Origin: Clostridium sp. UBA4108
Lineage (GTDB): Bacteria > Bacillota > Clostridia > Clostridiales > Clostridiaceae
Direction: 5' to 3'
Assembly: GCA_002381695.1 (NCBI GenBank)
Contig: DFXM01000037.1
Location: 16,786 to 25,148, forward strand
Length of the DNA: 8,363 nt
A model generated the notes under the pieces. It was not told the DNA's origin and did not search any database. It saw only the letters and a list, made by a program, of their open reading frames with translations. Below are positions 1 to 6,906 of this stretch, in pieces. Position numbers and translations under genes: made by a program. Each line of letters starts with the position of its first letter. Positions within the stretch are counted from its first letter, which is position 1.

Positions 1-90
1 CTGCAAATGGTATTCACAGCAATAATATGAAGTTCAATTTAAATAGTTTATAAAAGAAAAGCCTATTTGCATTAGGTAGTTTTATTATTA
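1..90 (+). repeat. Dispersed ~90-nt repeat, copy 1 (cut by window edge)
   Basis: This stretch aligns along its whole length with 6818-6906 (plus) and 3991-4074 (minus). The best core is 18-45, which matches 4033-4060 (reverse strand) at 27 of 28 positions. A small hairpin follows, CCTA (62-65) with TAGG (73-76), at the same place as a longer hairpin in copy 2. It then ends in a T-rich tail at 78-90. It lies just after the hcp stop codon in the opposite orientation. Read on the minus strand, the hairpin is followed by a T-rich stretch, so it may help end hcp transcription, but a 4-bp stem is weak. The left part is missing because the window starts here. Confidence 0.6.
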
Positions 91-112
91 CAATCTATAT
101 AATTTGATTATA

Positions 113-1768
113 CTAGCAAAGCTGTCTTAAACAAGTCTTTAAGTCCTCCTCTGGACTACTGATTGGCGTTATGTCAAAGGTATCCACTAGATACTGCAAT
201 ATATTTGGTGATAAAAAGGCTGGTAGTGATGGACCTAGATATATGCCGTTTATACCTAAGGATAGTAGAGCTAAGAGATCTGCCACCGCCTTTTGTTCAT
301 ACCAAGATAAAATTATAGATAGTGGAAGCCCGTTCACATCAGTACTAAAAGCATCAGCAAGACCTGTAGCAATTCTTACTGCTGAGTAGGCATCATTACA
401 TTGACCAACATCTAAAAGTCTAGGAAGTCCTGCCACCTGACCAAAATCCAATTTGTTAAATCTATATTTTCCGCAAGCTAAGGTTAAGATAACGCAATCT
501 TCAGGAACCATCTTAGCAAATTCTGTGTAATAGTTTCTTCCGGGTCTAGCACCATCACATCCTCCAATCAAGAAGAAGTGTCTAATTTCTCCACTCTTAA
601 CAGCATTAACAATTTCATTTGCATAGGATAAAGTAGCATTATGACCAAAGCCAACTAGGATTTCCTTTGGTTCTTCATCTTCTTCGAAGCCACCTAATTC
701 TAAGGCTTTATCTATTATTTCAGAAAAATCCTTATAATCATTAATATCCTTTGATATATACTTAAGTCCATCCCAACCTACCACATTAGTAGTAAAGATT
801 CTATCCTTATAGGTTTCCCTTGGCCTCATAAGACAGTTAGTAGTCATTAGTATACACCCTGGTATGCCATCAAACTGAGTTTGTTGTTCTTGCCAGGCTC
901 CACCATAATTACCAACTAGGTGTTCATACTTTTTAAGCTTAGGATATCCATGGGCAGGAATCATTTCTCCGTGAGTGTATATATTTATTCCAGTGCCTTC
1001 AGTTTGCTCTAATAACATTTCTAAGTCTCTTAAATCGTGACCAGACACTATGATAAATGGGCCCTTTTTAATTTTTACATTAACTTTATGAGGGGTAGGA
1101 TTGCTGTAGGTATTGGTATTAGCTGCATCTAAGGTTTGCATTACCTGAACAGCCATATCTCCAGTTCTCATAACCATTCTAATTAAATCCTCTTGAGATA
1201 GATTACCATTAACAGTAGCTTCTAAGCCTAAGAAATAGAAATCATCAACTTGATCATTATGATATCCAAGAAATCTTGCTTGATGGCCGTAAGCACTAAT
1301 TCCTTTAAGTCCATATATGATGGTTTGCCTTAAGGAGCGAGTATCCGCATCTATGCTTTGGTCATACATAATACCAGCTTTTACAGCATCCTTAAGCATT
1401 TCTTCTTTAGTAGAGGCTAAGTTATAGGTAGCCTGCTCTCTAGGGCAATCAAAATCATTTACAGTATCTCTGAGTCTTTCCTTAATTTTTTGAGATTCTC
1501 TTAGCATTTCAACATGAAACTGAGCATCAAAGTTAACATTGGTTAAGGTAGTAAATAGGGAATCTTCCACAAACGCAGCTATGGCTTTGTCTATGGATTT
1601 TCCCCCATCAATAAGCTGTTTAGCATAGCAACTTATTCCTTTTAATTGATATATAAGTAAATCTTGAAGTCCAGCTATTTCAGGGGTCTTACCACATACC
1701 CCCATTTGAGTACAACCTTTTCCACCAGCTGTTTGTTCACATTGGTAACAAAACATCTTATTATCCAT
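113..1768 (-). CDS. hcp: Hybrid cluster protein (hydroxylamine reductase), class I
   Basis: Complete 551-residue protein. Seen: the N-terminal cysteine set C7-x2-C10-x8-C19-x5-C25 binds the cubane cluster and has the short spacing of class I Hcp of strict anaerobes. The hybrid 4Fe-2O-2S cluster ligands are all present: H244, E268, C312, C404, C432, C457 and E491, almost the numbering of the Desulfovibrio enzyme. Known for the family: a cytoplasmic redox enzyme that reduces hydroxylamine in vitro and is linked to nitric oxide and nitrosative stress. No hcr-type reductase gene lies next to it, as usual for class I, so the electron donor is unknown. The start is supported by AAGGAGGAG at 1774-1782, 5 nt before ATG. 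It appears to be a single-gene unit here, divergent from the gene at 2176. In clostridia such genes are often controlled by HcpR- or Rex-type regulators, but I see no clear operator. The gene looks intact. Confidence 0.97.
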   Translation of the reverse strand: MDNKMFCYQCEQTAGGKGCTQMGVCGKTPEIAGLQDLLIYQLKGISCYAKQLIDGGKSIDKAIAAFVEDSLFTTLTNVNFDAQFHVEMLRESQKIKERLRDTVNDFDCPREQATYNLASTKEEMLKDAVKAGIMYDQSIDADTRSLRQTIIYGLKGISAYGHQARFLGYHNDQVDDFYFLGLEATVNGNLSQEDLIRMVMRTGDMAVQVMQTLDAANTNTYSNPTPHKVNVKIKKGPFIIVSGHDLRDLEMLLEQTEGTGINIYTHGEMIPAHGYPKLKKYEHLVGNYGGAWQEQQTQFDGIPGCILMTTNCLMRPRETYKDRIFTTNVVGWDGLKYISKDINDYKDFSEIIDKALELGGFEEDEEPKEILVGFGHNATLSYANEIVNAVKSGEIRHFFLIGGCDGARPGRNYYTEFAKMVPEDCVILTLACGKYRFNKLDFGQVAGLPRLLDVGQCNDAYSAVRIATGLADAFSTDVNGLPLSIILSWYEQKAVADLLALLSLGINGIYLGPSLPAFLSPNILQYLVDTFDITPISSPEEDLKTCLRQLC

Positions 1769-2175
1769 AAAAACTCCTCCTTGATAAACACAATTATTAC
1801 TATAGGATTTCCAAGGGAAGATAATATATACTCATATATAATTGCTTTTATGGTTGATAGGACCTTGAAAGACAGCAATAGGACAGATATGAAAATGGCA
1901 AGATTACCTTGTGGGAATTTATTGACTGCATGAAAAGCTAGCATTATTCTCCTTTATTAAGGTAAAGGGGTATGGTAAAATTATTACAGTAGAAAATTTT
2001 TACAGTGTAAAAGTTTGGCTTGATTGCCATGGTAAGCAAAATTTATATTTTACTAATGGTACATAGCATGAGAAAAGAGCGTACATTAACTATTTAGAAT
2101 TTATATACAAAGAAAAATATATTAATTTAAGAATGGTTATTTATCAATAATTAATAAAAAATGGAGGAGTTCTCA
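1769..2175. other. Intergenic region between hcp and the MORN protein gene
   Basis: About 400 bp between divergent genes. It holds the hcp ribosome binding site (1774-1782), the ribosome binding site of the plus-strand gene (2163-2169) and presumably both promoters, though no convincing -35/-10 pair stands out. A short palindrome TTCC-AAG-GGAA lies at 1809-1819. Two traces of possible old coding sequence exist. On the plus strand, 1926-2067 is an open frame without a start and with protein-like composition. On the minus strand an ATG at 1942-1944, preceded by AAAGGAG, opens a hydrophobic 89-codon frame that runs 94 bp into hcp. Neither is recognised as a known family. Confidence 0.4.
2163..2169 (+). 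promoter_or_regulatory. Ribosome binding site that fixes the start at 2176
   Basis: GGAGGAG sits 6 nt before the ATG at 2176. An in-frame ATG at 2161 overlaps this motif and has no ribosome binding site of its own, so the downstream ATG is the better start. Confidence 0.8.
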
Positions 2176-3753
2176 ATGGAATCATATTTTATTGTTTATG
2201 CAATATTTGCAGCAGCCATAGCATTTTTACCAGCAAGTATCGCTCAAAGAAAAGGAAGAAGCTTTGGGACATGGTACATATACGGTTTTTTACTTTGGAT
2301 TGTAGCAATTTTTCATGCTATTTCTTTACCGGAGTCAGGGAACAATGGAACTGAAAAGCGGATTGAATACACAAAAGTTAGTGAGACTGAGATTGAAAAG
2401 AAAAAGTTTGACATCAATTCCCCTGTTCACATTTTAAGTTATGACATTTATAAAGGAAGTGACGATCATACATACTTGAGTTTAAGGTTGCAGAACTTAA
2501 ATAGTAATACAGTAAAAGCTATCAAATTAACTGTTATCGGATATAATTCTTTCAATGAAATTGTACAAATTGATAATAAGGATTCATTTATGATATTAAT
2601 TCAGGACTTAAATTTATGTAGAGATACTGAATTTTCTAATGTAAAGGGAATTATATTGCCAAACAATGAAATTAGGAAAATTAAAGTTAGTATTTCACAG
2701 GTATGTTTTGAAGATGGAAGGATTATTAATATCACCCCTCGTTATATTGAAGTATCCCCTATACCTATTGATAATTCTGATGAAAGAGCAATAGCGAAAC
2801 AATATTCCATAAAGGCTATGTGTTATCCAGAGAAAAAAGAAGATTATTGGATCTGTTCTTGTGGATATCCTAATACTGGAGACATTTGTGCTTCGTGTCA
2901 GAAAGATAAAAATTGGATATTCGATACTTTCAGTGGTGAAAATCTTTCTAGATTAGCTGAAGCGCAAAGAGAAAAAGAAAACCAGATAAAAATTGAACAA
3001 GAAATTAAAGCTAGTAAAAACACTAGGATTAGAAATATATCACTGATATCACTGTGCATTGTTACTGTTCTTGTGATAATTTCATATAAGATTAATATAG
3101 ATTATATCAAGCCTAATAGGGATTATAAGCAGGCAGTTAGTGAATTAAGTAATAGCAACTATGATGATGCAAAAGAAGCATTTAAGGTACTTGGAGACTA
3201 TAAGGATTCTACAGAAATGGTTAAGGAATGTAATTATCAAAAGGCATTGAAGTTAATAAGTAATAGTGAGTATAAAGAAGCAATTAAAATATTAAGAATA
3301 ATGAGTGACTACAAGGATGTAGATTCAATGCTACAATCCTTTATTGATGAAAAAACCGGTTACTTTACAGAACAAATTGGAATGGTTGTAAATAAAAATC
3401 TTTCTGCAGAGTTGATATATTCACCAGAAAGAGCAACAACTGAAAAGGTAAGTGCAACTGTAACAGGGTACTATATAAAAGGCGTTATTCAAGAAGAAGT
3501 AACTTGTAACTTTAAGGGGTCAATATATAGTGAAGTTGCTGGATGGCGGAATAAATGGTATAAATATGTTGGAGAATTTAAAAATAATACAATGTCTGGC
3601 AGAGGTACACTTTATACAGAATCTGGTTATAAAGTCTATAGTGGGTATTTTGAAAATGGAGCCTATAATGGTGACGGAAAACTCTATCAGATCTCAAGTG
3701 TTAGTAATGAAGTTATTTTTGAAGGCACTTGGAAAAATGGCAATATAGAATGA
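2176..3753 (+). CDS. Membrane protein with zinc ribbon, TPR-like and MORN repeats
   Basis: A 525-residue protein from the ATG at 2176. Seen in order: two hydrophobic helices (about 4-20 and 33-50) joined by a basic loop with RKGRSFG; a soluble beta-rich part (about 80-205); a zinc ribbon C227-x-C229-x8-C238-x2-C241; a charged, coil-like stretch (about 255-285); a third membrane helix (about 288-308); two TPR-like helical repeats (about 317-389) of the type with GDYKDS and SDYKDV turns; then MORN-type repeats (about 464-525) with GxFxNGxxxGxG patterns. Known: MORN repeats often bind lipid or act in surface complexes, and zinc ribbons of this kind mediate contacts. Inferred: a membrane-anchored scaffold or sensor; no enzymatic domain is visible and its function is unknown. 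It stands alone, convergent with the ABC operon. Oddity: the frame continues in coding style for 40 codons beyond the TGA at 3751-3753, so the C-terminus seems truncated. Confidence 0.85.
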   Translation: MESYFIVYAIFAAAIAFLPASIAQRKGRSFGTWYIYGFLLWIVAIFHAISLPESGNNGTEKRIEYTKVSETEIEKKKFDINSPVHILSYDIYKGSDDHTYLSLRLQNLNSNTVKAIKLTVIGYNSFNEIVQIDNKDSFMILIQDLNLCRDTEFSNVKGIILPNNEIRKIKVSISQVCFEDGRIINITPRYIEVSPIPIDNSDERAIAKQYSIKAMCYPEKKEDYWICSCGYPNTGDICASCQKDKNWIFDTFSGENLSRLAEAQREKENQIKIEQEIKASKNTRIRNISLISLCIVTVLVIISYKINIDYIKPNRDYKQAVSELSNSNYDDAKEAFKVLGDYKDSTEMVKECNYQKALKLISNSEYKEAIKILRIMSDYKDVDSMLQSFIDEKTGYFTEQIGMVVNKNLSAELIYSPERATTEKVSATVTGYYIKGVIQEEVTCNFKGSIYSEVAGWRNKWYKYVGEFKNNTMSGRGTLYTESGYKVYSGYFENGAYNGDGKLYQISSVSNEVIFEGTWKNGNIE

Positions 3754-3876
3754 CAATATACACGATACCATTCTGATGGAACTTTAGATGATACAGGTAC
3801 ATGTTACAGCGGTGTAGTAAATAGTGACAAATATGGTAAAAAAGATTATATTCAATATTACTACAAGAGCAAATAA
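3754..3876 (+). pseudogene. Detached 3' end of the MORN gene after an in-frame TGA
   Basis: Directly after the TGA at 3751-3753 the same frame stays open for 40 codons to TAA at 3874-3876. The translation includes YHSDGTLDDTG and later NSDKYGKKDYIQYYYKSK, which continue the MORN-like pattern of the gene's C-terminus. There is no start codon or ribosome binding site for it as a separate gene. A single base change (for example GGA to TGA, restoring E-G-Q) would rejoin it to the 525-residue protein, giving 566 residues. Alternatives are low-level stop readthrough (the base after TGA is C, a context known to be leaky in some systems) or a sequencing error. Confidence 0.65.
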
Positions 3877-3919
3877 TGCATAGATATTGTAGAATTTATA
3901 TCAGAATAGTATAATAGAC

Positions 3920-3957
3920 AATCCCCCATGACACCATAGTTGGTGTCATGGGGGATT
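3920..3957 (+). terminator. Strong 17-bp hairpin, probable terminator between convergent genes
   Basis: A perfect 17-bp inverted repeat (3920-3936 with 3941-3957) has a 4-nt loop TAGT and a GC-rich base of five C/G pairs. It lies 44 bp after the extended stop of the MORN gene and about 130 bp past the end of the ABC permease gene on the other strand. The tail on the plus strand is only moderately T-rich, and likewise on the minus strand, so termination is likely but not textbook. It may serve both directions. Confidence 0.6.
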
Positions 3958-3990
3958 AGATTTAATCATAAGTTACATATATAAGTTTCG

Positions 3991-4074
3991 ATAATAAAAG
4001 TGCGTAATACAAATGACATATCTCTTGCGGTTTATTTAAATTGAAATTCATATTATTGCTCTAATACTATTTTT
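3991..4074 (-). repeat. Dispersed ~90-nt repeat, copy 3 (reverse orientation)
   Basis: Read on the minus strand this stretch begins about 10 nt after the permease stop codon and aligns with copy 1: 4033-4060 matches 18-45 at 27 of 28 positions, and the distal part (about 3991-4017) keeps a TTTGTATTA...TTTTATTAT pattern matching TTTGCATTA...TTTTATTAT of copy 1. The hairpin of copies 1 and 2 is not preserved here. It forms the 3' untranslated part of the ABC operon. Confidence 0.55.
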
Positions 4075-4084
4075 AGTAGACTTG

Positions 4085-5146
4085 TTAAAGTTTTCTATAC
4101 CTCTTTAAGGCTAAAGAATTTAATATTATAAATATTAGTGCATAGAAGGTTAGCACTAATACATCTATTGAAATGTCAGAAAAGTTATATCCCTTTAAAA
4201 CTACTCCACGAAGAGCATCAGCGCCATAAGTCAGTGGAAATATTTTAGATAGTACCTGTACCCAAGTTGGTGCATCTCTTAAGGAGAATAGACCACAAAA
4301 TAATATTTGAGGCACTATTACCACGGGAATAAACTGAAATAGTTGAAATTCATTCTTAGCAAAGGCTGAAAGTAGAGTACCTAGGGATAGAGATCCTGCT
4401 GCCAGTAATAGATTAACTAAAAACACTAATGCAAAATTTCCTTTTATGGAAATACCTAAGCCATAGACCATAAATAATTGAATTACTAGAGTTTGAATTA
4501 AGACAAATACACCAAAACCAAAAAAATAACCTAGTACTATTTCAATCCTTTTAATTGGTGTGGCCATTAATCTATCTAGAGTTCCACTGATTCTTTCACC
4601 TAAAAAAGCCACTCCAGCCATTAAAAATACAAAAAAGAATATAAAAAATCCCATCATTAGTGGTGCTATATTATCAAAGGTAGTCATATCTTCTGAACCA
4701 TTTATAAATTTAAATTGGGTTTCTATGGTTTTAATTCCCATGTCCACAGCTACAGGATTTGAGGATAGAGTCTCCTTAGAATATTCACTAAAGGCAGTGG
4801 AAAAAGCTTTTTTCACTGATGAGATAATAGAAGTCTCAGAACCTTCCACAGTGATTGTAATTTTATTGTCTTCAAAGACTATAACTCCATCACTGGAGCC
4901 TTTCTTCACATTTTCTAGAGCTTCTTCCTCACTGCTTGGAATAGTTACTAAGGCTTCAGTTTCCAAGGCTTTTTCTAGGGAGGTAGGAAGATTTATACAC
5001 TGTAAGGTAGGATTTTCTAGAGGTGAATTTAAGATTACATTTAGTAGATATATAACAAAAACTGGAGCTACCAATAACAGTGCTAGGGAACGTTTGTCTC
5101 CAAGAATTTGTTTGATAACTCTTTTAGTCATGGTTAGAGTTCTCAT
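4085..5146 (-). CDS. ABC-2 type exporter permease
   Basis: A 353-residue integral membrane protein. Seen: TM1 at about 21-38; a long extracytoplasmic segment (about 40-160) with no membrane helix; then five more helices at about 162-182, 205-228, 237-260, 270-288 and 327-346. Directly after TM2 comes GERISGTLDRLMATPIKR (183-200), the conserved cytoplasmic motif of ABC-2 permeases. This topology is typical of drug, lipid or antibiotic exporters of the DrrB/YhaP-like kind. The gene begins inside the ATPase stop codon (TAATG overlap at 5144-5148), with GGAGG just upstream, so the two are translationally coupled. The substrate cannot be told from sequence. The protein is full length with no defect seen. 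Confidence 0.93.
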   Translation of the reverse strand: MRTLTMTKRVIKQILGDKRSLALLLVAPVFVIYLLNVILNSPLENPTLQCINLPTSLEKALETEALVTIPSSEEEALENVKKGSSDGVIVFEDNKITITVEGSETSIISSVKKAFSTAFSEYSKETLSSNPVAVDMGIKTIETQFKFINGSEDMTTFDNIAPLMMGFFIFFFVFLMAGVAFLGERISGTLDRLMATPIKRIEIVLGYFFGFGVFVLIQTLVIQLFMVYGLGISIKGNFALVFLVNLLLAAGSLSLGTLLSAFAKNEFQLFQFIPVVIVPQILFCGLFSLRDAPTWVQVLSKIFPLTYGADALRGVVLKGYNFSDISIDVLVLTFYALIFIILNSLALKRYRKL

Positions 5147-5883
5147 TACATAGCACCTCCTTTTGATTTACTATAATATAAGAAGGCATTCTCAATATCA
5201 TTCTTACCAGAGTTTGTTATGATTTCCTCAGGACTTCCTTTAGCAATAATTTCTCCTTCTCGAAGCAAACATAGCTTTCCACACTTATAAGCTTCATCCA
5301 TAGCATGAGTGGTAACAATTATGGTACCACCAGTCTTTTGTATTCTAAGAAATTCATCCCAAAACTTATTTCGTAAAACAGGGTCAATACCAACTGTTGG
5401 TTCATCTAGAATAAGTAGTTCAGGGTTATGCATTAGGGCGATGGACAGCGAAAGTCTTCTTTTCATACCACCAGAAAAATTCTTAACAGGTTTTTTATAG
5501 TCATTTTCCAAATTTACTAAGGTTAACAGATCCATGGCTCTCTCCTTAGCTATTTTTCCTTTGATATCATATAGTTCTCCAAAAAATAAAAGATTGTCCA
5601 ATGCGGTTAGGTCATTATATAGAGCATCACTTTGCGCCATATAACCAATCTTAGGTATAACTTTAAGAGAGGGCATAGTTTCTCCAAGAACTTGTATTTT
5701 TCCTTTGCTTAAAGCCTTCATGCCAATAATGGATTTAACCAAAGTGGTTTTACCAGAGCCTGAGGGTCCAAGAAAGCCTATAATTTCTCCAGAATTAATC
5801 TGCAAATTTAGATTTTTAAGTATTATGTTTTTATCATACTTTATTTCTCCATCTAAGATCTCTACTACTTTATTGTTATTCAT
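5146..5883 (-). CDS. ABC transporter ATP-binding protein (exporter type)
   Basis: A 245-residue nucleotide-binding subunit. Seen: Walker A GPSGSGKT at 39-46, Q-loop glutamine Q84 (YMAQ), signature FSGGM at 136-140, Walker B LLILDEP with D160 and E161, D-loop region 164-168, and switch histidine H193 (TTHAMDEA). It is complete and has all catalytic residues, so it should hydrolyse ATP as a homodimer and drive the permease encoded immediately downstream. The subfamily resembles the CcmA/DrrA-type exporters. The start at 5881-5883 is preceded by AAGAGGT (5891-5897) at 7 nt. No TetR- or GntR-type regulator gene, a common partner of such operons, is adjacent in this window. A candidate promoter lies at 5916-5944. 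Confidence 0.95.
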   Translation of the reverse strand: MNNNKVVEILDGEIKYDKNIILKNLNLQINSGEIIGFLGPSGSGKTTLVKSIIGMKALSKGKIQVLGETMPSLKVIPKIGYMAQSDALYNDLTALDNLLFFGELYDIKGKIAKERAMDLLTLVNLENDYKKPVKNFSGGMKRRLSLSIALMHNPELLILDEPTVGIDPVLRNKFWDEFLRIQKTGGTIIVTTHAMDEAYKCGKLCLLREGEIIAKGSPEEIITNSGKNDIENAFLYYSKSKGGAM

Positions 5884-5915
5884 GTTTTATACCTCTTAAA
5901 ATATTATTTAAATTC

Positions 5916-5944
5916 ATGTTACAACTTTGATGAAAGTACTTCAA
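5916..5944 (-). promoter_or_regulatory. Candidate promoter of the ABC exporter operon
   Basis: On the minus strand TTGAAG (5939-5944) is followed after exactly 17 nt by TAACAT (5916-5921), each matching 4 of 6 sigma-A consensus bases, about 33-60 nt before the ATPase start codon. An inverted repeat AACTTT / AAAGTT (5923-5928 and 5950-5955) overlaps this promoter and could be a weak operator. In DNA this A+T rich, chance matches are frequent. Confidence 0.3.
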
Positions 5945-6014
5945 TACTTAAAGTTAGAAGAGTTTTATAATTTTGAATTTATAATTATAATAGAGATTCT
6001 CGTTAACATAGCCA

Positions 6015-6067
6015 TTTACTATTAAAAAATAGTAAAGCAGTAAAAAAATAAATTTTTTACTGCTTTA
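6015..6067 (-). terminator. Intrinsic terminator of the small DUF4362-like gene
   Basis: Immediately after the stop codon (6071-6073) the minus strand holds a 14-bp perfect stem (6053-6066 with 6034-6047, 5-nt loop) whose inner part is A/T, followed by a T-rich stretch. A second 9-bp inverted repeat (6015-6023 with 6028-6036) follows and shares three bases with the first, so the two stems are partly exclusive. Confidence 0.7.
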
Positions 6068-6070
6068 TTA

Positions 6071-6478
6071 TTAGAATTCCTTTTTAATATTTTTAGGGTA
6101 TGTTAATAAGGTGAAAATATTATTTCCTGAGGAATCCACCAAGTTATAATTTACATATTTAAGAGTATATTCATTTAATATGCTAGTGCCAGTATATTTG
6201 GTAGTTATAAATTTCTTTGAATAGATATCCCTAGTATAATATATACAGGTAATTAAGGAGCTTTCATAATATATAAAAACGACCTCCGATTGACCCTCTA
6301 CACTGTATTTCATTAACTTTATAGAGTCTGATGTTTTATTTTGTATATTAGATAGAAATTTATTAAATCTATCTATATTTAGTACTTTTCCTGATGGGGT
6401 ACAAACTATATCAATTTCATTAGCAATGAAAAGGTCCTCATATTTATGATCTTTCTTTAATAGGTTAAGTTTATCCAT
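6071..6478 (-). CDS. Small DUF4362-like protein without signal peptide
   Basis: A 135-residue protein. The start is taken at the ATG of 6476-6478 because GGAGATGAG (6482-6490) lies just before it. An ATG 18 nt upstream is in frame but overlaps that motif. Seen: a central pattern IDIVCTPSGKVLNIDRFNKFL, then a polar stretch, SIKLMKYSVEGQSEVVF and paired beta-like strands with many Tyr/Ile. The order hG-x-hxNhxxhxxFh followed by hxxYxhEG resembles, from memory, the DUF4362 family of Gram-positive proteins of unknown function. Members I recall are mostly secreted lipoproteins, but here there is neither signal peptide nor lipobox, so this copy may be cytoplasmic or have lost its N-terminus. It is a single-gene unit closed by the terminator at 6015-6067. 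Confidence 0.75.
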   Translation of the reverse strand: MDKLNLLKKDHKYEDLFIANEIDIVCTPSGKVLNIDRFNKFLSNIQNKTSDSIKLMKYSVEGQSEVVFIYYESSLITCIYYTRDIYSKKFITTKYTGTSILNEYTLKYVNYNLVDSSGNNIFTLLTYPKNIKKEF

Positions 6479-6566
6479 AATCTCATCTCCAAACATTATT
6501 ATTACATAGTATGAGCATAATAGATTATTGGATATTCATATGGACATCATAAATAAGATTATGCTT

Positions 6567-6617
6567 ATGAAAATATTAATTATAGAAGATAGCACCCTAA
6601 AGATGACAAAAGCATGA
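6567..6617 (+). pseudogene. Possible remnant of a response-regulator N-terminus
   Basis: From ATG 6567 the frame reads MKILIIEDSTLKMTKA and stops at TGA 6615-6617. The hydrophobic beta-strand followed by an acidic pair (MKILIIED) is the usual opening of CheY-like receiver domains. There is no ribosome binding site and nothing receiver-like follows in any frame I followed. At 17 codons in A+T-rich DNA this may be chance. Confidence 0.2.
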
Positions 6618-6644
6618 AAATTACTTTTGTTATCATTGGGTGCT
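6591..6644. other. Long interrupted hairpin
   Basis: An outer stem AGCACCC (6591-6597) with GGGTGCT (6638-6644) and an inner 11-bp stem (6602-6612 with 6624-6634, one G-T pair) are separated by a small internal loop; the terminal loop is 11 nt. It could be a terminator or a structured RNA element, but no gene ends into it on either strand within a short distance. The left arm overlaps the possible receiver-domain remnant. Confidence 0.55.
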
Positions 6645-6817
6645 TTATATATGGAGAGAAGTTGATATAAAAAATCAAGGGTTAGTGAGGTGATATTTTA
6701 TTTTATCATTTATTATACAATATGCTGACACTAGGTTATTGGTTAAAATGTGTTTGAGTAATTATATAGAAGGGTCTTTATAATTATTTTAGGACTTGTT
6801 TAAAGGATGCTGACTTA

Positions 6818-6906
6818 GAACTACAAATGGTTTTATTCGCAATAATATGTAGTTCATTATCAACACTATATTAAAACATAGCCTTATTTTATAAGGTCTC
6901 TTATTA
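6818..6906 (+). repeat. Dispersed ~90-nt repeat, copy 2 (best preserved structure)
   Basis: It aligns from end to end with copy 1 (1-90): the shared blocks are CTRCAAATGGT, GCAATAATATG and AGTTCA, then a hairpin and a TTATTA tail. Two stems are visible here. GAACTACA (6818-6825) pairs with TGTAGTTC (6848-6855) over a 22-nt loop, and CCTTAT (6882-6887) pairs with ATAAGG (6891-6896). The second stem is at the same place as CCTA/TAGG in copy 1, with different bases that still pair. Confidence 0.6.

Noticed and set aside
171..389. Open frame on the plus strand inside hcp
   Set aside because: Antisense shadow of the well-supported hcp gene.
2161..2175. Upstream ATG as start of the MORN protein
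   Set aside because: It overlaps the ribosome binding site GGAGGAG that serves the ATG at 2176 and has none of its own.
3880..4084. Riboswitch or tRNA between the convergent genes
   Set aside because: The only strong structure is a simple hairpin typical of a terminator; no cloverleaf or known aptamer pattern is visible.
4560..5153. 197-codon open frame on the plus strand
   Set aside because: It lies opposite the ABC permease gene, which has clear family motifs and topology; no ribosome binding site or recognisable protein on the plus strand.
6479..6496. Upstream ATG as start of the DUF4362-like protein
   Set aside because: The added codons cover the GGAGATGAG motif, which fits the ATG at 6476-6478.
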